Shown: piece by piece, positions 57,419 through 64,000 of the stretch
Numbering within the stretch: the first letter of the stretch is position 1
How the letters are laid out: each line of letters opens with the position of its first letter
NCBI GenBank assembly: GCA_947396885.1
Contig: OX377202.1
Coordinates: forward strand, 57,376,034 to 57,440,033
Direction of reading: 5' to 3'
Length of the DNA stretch: 64,000 nt
Origin: Heligmosomoides polygyrus polygyrus
Lineage: Eukaryota; Nematoda; Chromadorea; Rhabditida; Heligmosomidae
Program-made: the position numbers and the translations under genes
Notes under the pieces: generated by a model
Databases searched by the model: none
Seen by the model: the letters and a program-made list of their open reading frames with translations, nothing else
What the model was told of the DNA's origin: nothing

Positions 57419-57700
57419 AAAGTTTCGGACCACTTGAATAATATCCACGAAATCCGATAATTTGATCAATGTCGAATTATGGCCATCGACACTTCAAAAA
57501 CGAACTTCAGATTCGTGTTCAGCGACCTCAACTATCCCCAGAGCTGGAGTTCCAGACCGCTTGAACGACAACCACAAAAATCGATAATTTGATCAATATC
57601 GGTTGATGGCGATCGATACTTCAAAAGGAACTTAAGATTCCTTTCAGCGACCTCGATTACTCCAGGGCTGAAGTTTTGGGCTGCTGTCGGTCGCCATCAA
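57419..57700. repeat. ~125-bp direct tandem dimer
   Basis: Two successive units share CGATAATTTGATCAAT, GGCGATCGATACTTCAAAA-like and CAGCGACCTC words (57462 and 57583; 57519 and 57640). Confidence 0.65.
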
Positions 57701-57925
57701 TCGTTGAGTATCGCCAACACGCTGTGCCCCCACTCCAGTTTTGACGGACGGGCGGACGGACGGAAACACATACACACTGTTCTCTTATATACTATAGCAG
57801 GATATTATTCGAAACTTCCTGTTTTTGAATATTCGATTTCAAAGGGAAATCGAAAATCAGAAAGTTTCCAGTATTTGAAAACCTGGAATAATTCGAGTTA
57901 TTCGAATAGTCGAATAAGCACACTA
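57701..57925. other. no gene; TTCGAA-rich edge
   Basis: GACGGACGGGCGGACGGACG run (57743-57762), then ATTCGAA words similar to 4846-5015. No gene. Confidence 0.45.
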
Positions 57926-59559
57926 TACAATACCGGCCTGAACTTTTGGTCATTGGGCGGAAAAAGCGAAAAAACTACCTTTTCCGCCGCTTTTCTGTGG
58001 CGCTCTTCAAATTGACCGCATTGTAATTTGAAGCACATATTCGTGATCAGCACCGAGCCCTCTTCCCGATGAGCTGAAAAGCGCATAGCGATCGCCTGAA
58101 ATGTAGTTCAGTGACCTAATTTCTGCCCGACGCGGCTGACCCCTGTGCTCGCGGGAGATAATTACACCCACAGCTCCCAAGTGGCTAATGAAGGAAGAGA
58201 TTCGGCCCTTTAAAGCCTAGTTTCTATCTTATATGCATAGTCACACATAGTTCTCTGGATTCCCTAGTATTTCACGATCACATTGATCTACTTCCAAAAA
58301 GGATCCGACAATTTAAGTGTTGTTACTTTCAGAAAATGCCTCCGCTTTGGTGGACTCTAATTTCGGCATATTAGGCTTGTATGTGCTTATACTCGTTTGT
58401 CACGTTGGAGGCGAGTGTGAAAGTCAAGCTGCGAAGTTGGAACCTTTAACGTTGAAATCGTTAGCGATTGTACGCTGCCAAAGTTGCCCGTATGACACTT
58501 CTTCGTAGTTAGCCGTACACTTTTCGTATCATTAAAGTGAGCACAAAATGGTTTCTTTGTAGACAGGAACGTAGATATTTGGAGGCCTATGAAAACACCT
58601 TATAGTCTTTTATAGGTGGGAATTCGACTGGCCTGGAGGACATTTTGGCCACCCAGTTACAGAGCAAACTCACTTCAAATGCTAACTGAGTGTCATTTTA
58701 GAAAATGTTCAAAAACTAGAAAATTGTCTACGAGGCCATTCTCTAGTTAATTCTGACTCGAAGGATAGTTCGATTTTAAATTTTCGTTCATTTGTACCGG
58801 TTTTTTACGAGTCAAAGTACCATAGCCCTGGTCGGGACCCAGATTAGTTCCGGAGCCAGTCCACTCTCCTGCCTCTGTGACACCTCGCGCCATCTAAGGG
58901 CGCCGTAAATCGCCTAACTAGAGCTTTCATACTTCCGGTGCCGCGGCGCCATATTGATCCTTCCAAACGAGGGTGGGGTAGAATACGAGGCGTACACCAA
59001 ACAAGGTTTTGACAACAACGACCTCTCCCTTATACTTATGCACTTGTATTTTTCATTTCGCTTTTACGCTTTAACATTGTTTAGATGCGTGGCGCATCCC
59101 AGAAAGACTGCTCGAACTCGATTCACTTTCACAACGCCTTCAAAACTCACGCCTTCGTTTTCCCAATCACCCTTTATTATTTCTCACCAACAGTACATCT
59201 CATGGAAGAAAGTCCTAGAATGACACTTAGACAACATTGGATGAATGTCGGAAGCATGGCAAGGATTATTTATTTTAGTTAGGTAGAAGATGAAAACCTC
59301 TGAGCCTGCCAGCATCGTAGCTAGATTAGCCCTGTACTTCAGTGAAATTGTGACTGTGTCCTGGGCTCACAGTGAAAAATTCCATTTCCTAATAACTTTA
59401 GGATGCGTCTCAAGAAACTAGTAGGATCTCATTGATATATCTCAAAATGTATTAAAATTAAATTACCTTTTTTCCTTCATAAAAATACATCGTAGAGTAT
59501 GAAGGGCAGGGTTAGAGACTCCTTGATTGGGTTTTTTATCCTTGCATGGTTCAGTCCTA

Positions 59560-60195
59560 CGGAGTGCCGTTGAGACCAGGTAAATTCGAGACTTTGACAA
59601 ATCCTTTGAAGTGCATCGCGCGATCTCATCTCTTAGTGCGCTATATGCTTGCTTCTCTGCAGTAAGCTGTAAGATTCATTTTATTCGCTTGATCGTTAGA
59701 TAAACAACAAATACAATAGTGAGGAACACATATATCCCCTCCAAGGTGGTTCATGTAAGTGCCATTTACACTATCAATCACATAAGTAGAGTATAAAGGG
59801 CAGGGAAAACTTTCGGAGTGCATGGCGCAATCTCATCTTTCAGTGCGCTATATGCTTGCTTCTTAGCTGTGGGCAGTACGAAGCTCGCTGGGTTGACCGC
59901 ATGGATCGGTTTCTCCCGCCCACCCATGCTTCCTACTTATTGTTTGAACACTCTTCCAAGACGTTTCGATTTTTATTCGATTGATAGAAGAAGTTAAGCA
60001 ATAAATACAACTATAAGGTACACACATATCCCACTTTGGTGGTTCATTTAAGTGGCATTTACACTATCAATCAAATAAAAACTACGGTGAACATTTGGAG
60101 TGCGTGGCGCGATCTCATCTTTTAGTGCACCATGTGCGTGCTTGCTTCTTCGTTGTGAGCTGTAAGATTCTCCCATTTGAAGGTGTTTAGGATGA
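59560..60195. repeat. ~280-bp-type tandem array in the LIR5 loop
   Basis: Same family as 27281-28010: GCTGTAAGATTC (59666), GATTTTTATTCGATTGATAG (59968), ACTATCAATCAAATAAAAAC (60062), GCGCGATCTCATCT (three times). Confidence 0.7.
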
Positions 60196-60200
60196 GCGCA

Positions 60201-60303
60201 GCCAGGCTACGTCCCTAGCGGGACCCGCGGATTCGATGCCGGCAAAGCCGGCTAGCCTGGCATGGCCCAGCGTCGGCGCCTGTTGTGCCGACGACCGACG
60301 CTG
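60201..60303. other. GC-rich, strongly structured segment
   Basis: Outer stem GCCAGGCTA (60201-60209) with TAGCCTGGC (60253-60261) encloses stem GTCCC/GGGAC (60211-60224) and stem GCCGGC/GCCGGC with an AAA loop (60238-60252). The next 36 bases form CAGCGTCGG/CCGACGCTG (60268-60276, 60295-60303) or, alternatively, CGTCGGC/GCCGACG (60271-60277, 60287-60293). It interrupts an AT-rich tandem array. It could be a structured RNA or a hairpin-ended insertion; I do not recognise a class. Confidence 0.5.
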
Positions 60304-60416
60304 GTGTAGTTATAGAGGAGTAACTTTCCTTTTAGGGCACCACCAGGATACGTAAGAGAAGCTATGTAATAGTATTTGAACGAATGCGTGGCTCATCCTA
60401 ATAGGTTGGTTGTAAA

Positions 60417-61690
60417 TATTAGGTTGAGTCATAAATTTTGCAACATTTTTGTTTTTTCTGAAACTCAAAGTAAATCTGCTGACGTACTATATCGTATTTT
60501 GAAAGCTTTTTCCTAGCGATCACTTCGGGTTATGAGTCGTATGAACGATATGACGCTCTTCGTATCCCTCGAGCGAAGAGGATCCGTTGGAGCACTCTGG
60601 CTCGTGATAGGGACGAACGGGGACGCTGCTGGCGCCATTTCGAGCATCAACGAAACGACAGGTGATACTGGTGATTATTTGCGTACAGTTGTATACGCTT
60701 ACCAGTGAAATACTTATATCGACACAGTGTTAAGGATGACATTAAGCGAGAAAACAGGAACACCTCAACAAATACACATGCACCTACTACGAATCGAGAG
60801 CTGATGACAGCAAGGACCTAGAACGACTTTCTTCTCATTGCAAGCAAGTGGCCGAATGCTTCAAACACACTATGTAGCTTCCTCATGAAAAGCAACGGAT
60901 GATTGCTGCTTTAATCCAAGGTTAGGCAAGAGAAGGAACTCTAGAATATAGACCACCCTAACGCGTCTAAGCTAGGGCGCCACGGCATGAAGTCATCAGC
61001 ACAGAAAGTACCCGAATTACTAACAAAATTCTTGAGGAATTCGCGATATAGTGAGTTGAGCGCTTCTCAGAAATCCACGGATATGGTCGAGATTTGTGTA
61101 TGGTTCGTAGCAAAAAAGTGAGACCAGTTCGGCGAAGACGTCATACCACACTGAGCTATTATAATGCATGCTTTTTTCTGAGCAATTCCTATGTTGAATT
61201 GACAGAATTGTGCTACATAAATATGAGCGAGCTAATCCGTTCATCTGTAACCGTTGTCGAATAGTCAACAGATTTCGATGGGCTTAAATTGTTCGTCGGA
61301 AGAGGGAATCGCGTGACGAGTTGAGCGGTGTTTTCAAGGCGAAGCCCAACCAGCAGGCAATTCGGCTGGTGGTGCTTCGGACACCACTCATAGTTCCATA
61401 AAAATTAGCGAAACAGTGTCTTCGAGTCGATTTTTCTTAATCTTCTGTTCCAGTTTAAAGAGTATTCCGAAATACTGAATCGGCGTTGTATAAATTGAGT
61501 GTAAAAATTTGTCTACAGCTCGAAGATTACCTGATCAATCCTTAAATGTTCTTTACTATATGTATGCTCACCGCAATATCAGGTTGAGTCATAAATTTTG
61601 AATCATATCTGTTTTTTTTCTGGAATCCAAAGTAGACCCGCTGAGGTATTATGTTTCGTTTCAATCCTTCATTGCGATCATTTTAAGTTA
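60417..61690 (+). repeat. Direct repeats GGTTGAGTCATAAATTTTG flanking unknown DNA
   Basis: A ~115-bp block starting GGTTGAGTCATAAATTTTG occurs at about 60422-60535 and again at 61583-61690 in the same orientation, sharing CAAAGTA-A-CTGCTGA and TGCGATCA-TT words. Between them no coding sequence is recognised. The start resembles a mariner terminus, but both copies face the same way. Confidence 0.5.
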
Positions 61691-62359
61691 GGAATCGTTA
61701 ATTTTCCCTGCGTTGTTGAAAAACTTTATTCTCCAGAACGATGACCACTCAAGTGAAAAAGTGTGTGGTTTCATTTTCAGTTGTCCAAGTTCGGCAGCAA
61801 CCTAGCATCGAAGATCAAGCACATTCACGAATTCACCGGCAAGTTCACTTCTAACCGAATAAATTATTGGAGGTGATGTCAGAGGTTCCCTTTCGTCCAG
61901 AAGGGCAACAAAGCCAAACGATTCGTGGGAAGACGAAGACCAACTGCTGCAAACAAAGGGCCCCACCAGGTCTTGCATTTTACATTCGATTGATTGTGTT
62001 CCGCTTGAATACCTGTTATAATTTCATCACAAAGTGGCCGTATCGATTGATTTCTCTTTCTTTTAAGGTTTAAAACTTAAAGACACACTAAGGCTTGCGA
62101 GAAGTGTAGGGTATCCTAAAAATGCAGGTTTTATTTGAAAGGTTCTAACATTGCTGCTAGTAAAGTTTTTGAAGATGTTTGAGATTCATATGAAAGCACA
62201 GGGTAACGAGATTTCTGGGACGTGTAAAGAGTCAAGATTGCGCCATGCCCCAGAACGAAACCTTGCATTTGGGACTCGAATGATGGTGCATGGGCTGAAT
62301 GCCTGTCACAATCTTGTTACCGTTGCTGCATTCGTTGATGCATGCTGCACGCTGGCTTT
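61691..62359. other. no recognisable feature
   Basis: Loop of LIR5. Nothing recognised. Confidence 0.4.
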
Positions 62360-62520
62360 CAGGTGCACCTTGAATCGAAGTTCATGGTTCGGATTTTTCG
62401 CCAAGGCCAACCAGGCTTCCATTTCTACGAAAACGATGAGTTGGTATCAGGCTTCTCTGGTAAGGACCAAACACTCATGGATGGACTGGCCACCACAAGT
62501 CATAGCATAAGTCACATAAA
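62360..62520 (+). repeat. SINE fragment
   Basis: TTCATGGTTCGGATTTTTCG, GGCCAACCAGGCTTCCAT and GGCCACC-CAAGTCAT words match the B-box and body of the tRNA-derived SINE (53070-53200). Confidence 0.65.
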
Positions 62521-63380
62521 AATTAGATTTCCCTCGAGAAAAATAAAAATAAGTTAAAGAAAGTAAAACTTTAGCAAAAATTGAATGGAAGTCAACAGTC
62601 AAACAGAAATGGAAGAGTTTGAAGGGCGAGTTTTAAAGGCGTTATGAAAATGAAGCGAGTTCGAGCAGTTTTTCTAGGATGCGCCACGCCTCTAAACATT
62701 GTTAAAGCGTAAATGCGAAATTAAAAACACAAGCGTATAAGGGAGAGGTCGTAGTTGTCAAAACCTTGTTTGGTGTACGCATCGTATCTACCCCACCCTC
62801 GTTTGGAAGGATCAATATGGCGCCGCGGCACCGGAAGTGTGAAAACTCTAGTTAGGCGATTTACGGCGCCCTTAGATGGCGCGAGGTGTCACAGAGGCAG
62901 GAGAGTGGACTGGCTCCGGAACTAATCTGGGTCCCGACCAAATTAGAGTCCACCAAAGCGGAGGCATTTTCTGAAAGTAACAACACTTAAATTGTCGGAT
63001 CCTTTTTGGAAGTAGATCAATGTGATCGTGAAATACTAGGGAATCCAGAGAACTATGTGTGACTATGCATATAAGATAGAAACTAGGCTTTAAAGGGCCG
63101 AATCTCTTCCTTCATTAGCCACTTGGGAGCTGTGGGTGTAATTATCTCCCGCGAGCACAGGGGTCAGCCGCGTCGGGCAGAAATTAGGTCACTGAACTAC
63201 ATTTCAGGCGATCGCTATGCGCTTTTCAGCTCATCGGGAAGAGGGCTCGGTGCTGATCACGAATATGTGCTTCAATTGACAATGCGGTCAATTTGAAGAG
63301 CGCTACAGAAAAGCGGCGGAAAAGGCGGTTTTTTTTTCGCTTTTTCCGCCCAATGACCAAAAGTTAAGGCCGGTATTGTA

Positions 63381-64000
63381 GTATCCACTATGACTGCGGA
63401 TAACACATGCACTATGAATAACACAGATGATATAATTAACGCGATATGCTGCATAAGATGGAAGGCCAATCCTTTCCCTCCGGTTCACACTTTAGCTCAA
63501 GCCTATCTGATTTTTGGTCACATTATATTCTGCCACAGTCCTCTCACCCTGGAAGCACTGGAACGCCGTGCGTTTTCTTTTCTTTTTCTAAATCCCAATC
63601 AGTTGTGGTGGTCCAAGAAGGACGGCCAAGTTTCCTACCGCGGTGTGGACAACCAACTTCTAATACACGTTGTTTTGCCAGGCTTGATGTCAGGACGAAA
63701 AACTGTGTGATTGGGCATTTTCTTGAAATTTGTGGCAATTTTCCTAACCTCAGGAAGCGTTTTTGCTTTGCATTGCAAAGCGCTCTATCCAGAAAGCAGT
63801 CACTAAGAATCCGAAACATCCAGAAGATATCAGCTTTTCTCCGTAGAATAGGTTAGCATTCTGCATTCATATGCATCCATCAGCAGGATTGTGTCTCTCG
63901 GTGCTTTATCGAACTGAATTTGCTAGTTAAACTGCTATTCTAGCAGGTGGAACTATTTGCGGAGGTGCTCAAGAAAAGAGATTTTGAACCCGCTTCAAGT
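63381..64000. other. no recognised gene
   Basis: Overlapping ORFs in three frames (63390-63710, 63446-63856, 63819-63544) have no known domains. No repeat boundary seen. Confidence 0.35.

Larger units (their letters stand above)
57928..63378. mobile_element. LIR5: 5.45-kb long-inverted-repeat element
   Basis: Termini CAATACCGGCC (57928) and its complement ending 63378, with TA on both sides (57926-57927, 63379-63380). The subterminal hairpin GGCGGAAAA/TTTTCCGCC is at 57956-57988 and again near 63315-63350. Arms are 57928-about 59155 and about 62605-63378; the left arm has ~460 bp (58359-58819) not in the right arm. The loop holds a tandem array, a structured GC-rich segment, direct repeats and a SINE fragment. 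No transposase was recognised. Confidence 0.85.

Noticed and set aside
60201..60261. Twister or hammerhead ribozyme
   Set aside because: The stems are clear, but the conserved internal-loop bases of twister and the CTGANGA/GAAA boxes of hammerhead are absent.
60255..60303. Second HDV-like ribozyme (GCCTGGCATGGCCCAG resembles an HDV 5' end)
   Set aside because: No downstream partner for P1 (GCCAGGC) or P2 (CTGGGCC) exists; the only GCCAGGC lies upstream, the wrong order.
60417..61690. A mariner bounded by GGTTGAGTCATAAATTTTG
   Set aside because: The two blocks are direct, not inverted, and no transposase lies between them.

Overview
The window reads as intergenic or heterochromatin-like DNA of an invertebrate animal, most likely a nematode. 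A strongylid (hookworm-like) worm is my inference; the sequence does not prove it. The supporting signs are an RTE-type retrotransposon, several mariner and Tc3-like elements, Penelope-like (PLE) fragments, long-inverted-repeat elements ending in TACAGT/TACAAT at TA sites, and no bacterial operons, Shine-Dalgarno signals or dense ORFs. I found no convincing host gene. The only long intact ORF (985 codons) belongs to a retrotransposon. There is one 200-base run of N (24626-24825).

Layout. 0.9-1.8 kb: a DNA element whose termini are 21-bp direct repeats. 5.8-12.7 kb: a large inverted pair of minisatellite arms, with a Harbinger-like MITE (8077-8418) between them. 13.6-14.8 kb: an inverted repeat around a broken DDE-like transposase. 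14.8-17.4 kb: a 2.3-kb palindrome (called PAL here). 17.9-21.3 kb: a complete RTE-type retrotransposon with an 18-19 bp target duplication and an HDV-like ribozyme fold starting at its 5' boundary. 25.2-26.4 kb: a mariner with a frameshifted transposase. 27.3-28.0 kb: a ~280-bp tandem array. 28.4-29.2 kb: two tRNA-derived SINE copies. 31.5-32.7 kb: a decayed non-LTR reverse transcriptase. 33.6 kb: a PLE 3' end with a hammerhead-like motif.

34.3-42.7 kb is a nest of transposons. An outer long-inverted-repeat element (LIR1) holds a Tc3-like element in its loop and a second long-inverted-repeat element (LIR2) in its right arm. The LIR2 loop in turn holds two mariners and a copy of the 21-bp-repeat element. 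43.0-46.4 kb repeats the theme: a near-perfect 2-kb hairpin (LIR3) sits in one arm of another inverted repeat. 50.2-52.1 kb is a one-ended relative (LIR4). 52.4-56.3 kb holds two Penelope-like copies head to head, one interrupted by a SINE and the other by a solo LTR, each ending in a hammerhead-like motif. 57.9-63.4 kb is LIR5, whose loop carries a tandem array and a GC-rich multi-stem segment.

The parts work as a layered insertion record, not as a pathway. Most elements have readable termini and target-site duplications, so relative ages can be read from the nesting. The most interesting common theme is the LIR group: five unlike sequences share TA targets, a CARTACC terminus, long arms and a subterminal hairpin. 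The second theme is self-cleaving RNA motifs in two retroelement classes (HDV-like in the RTE, hammerhead-like in the PLEs).
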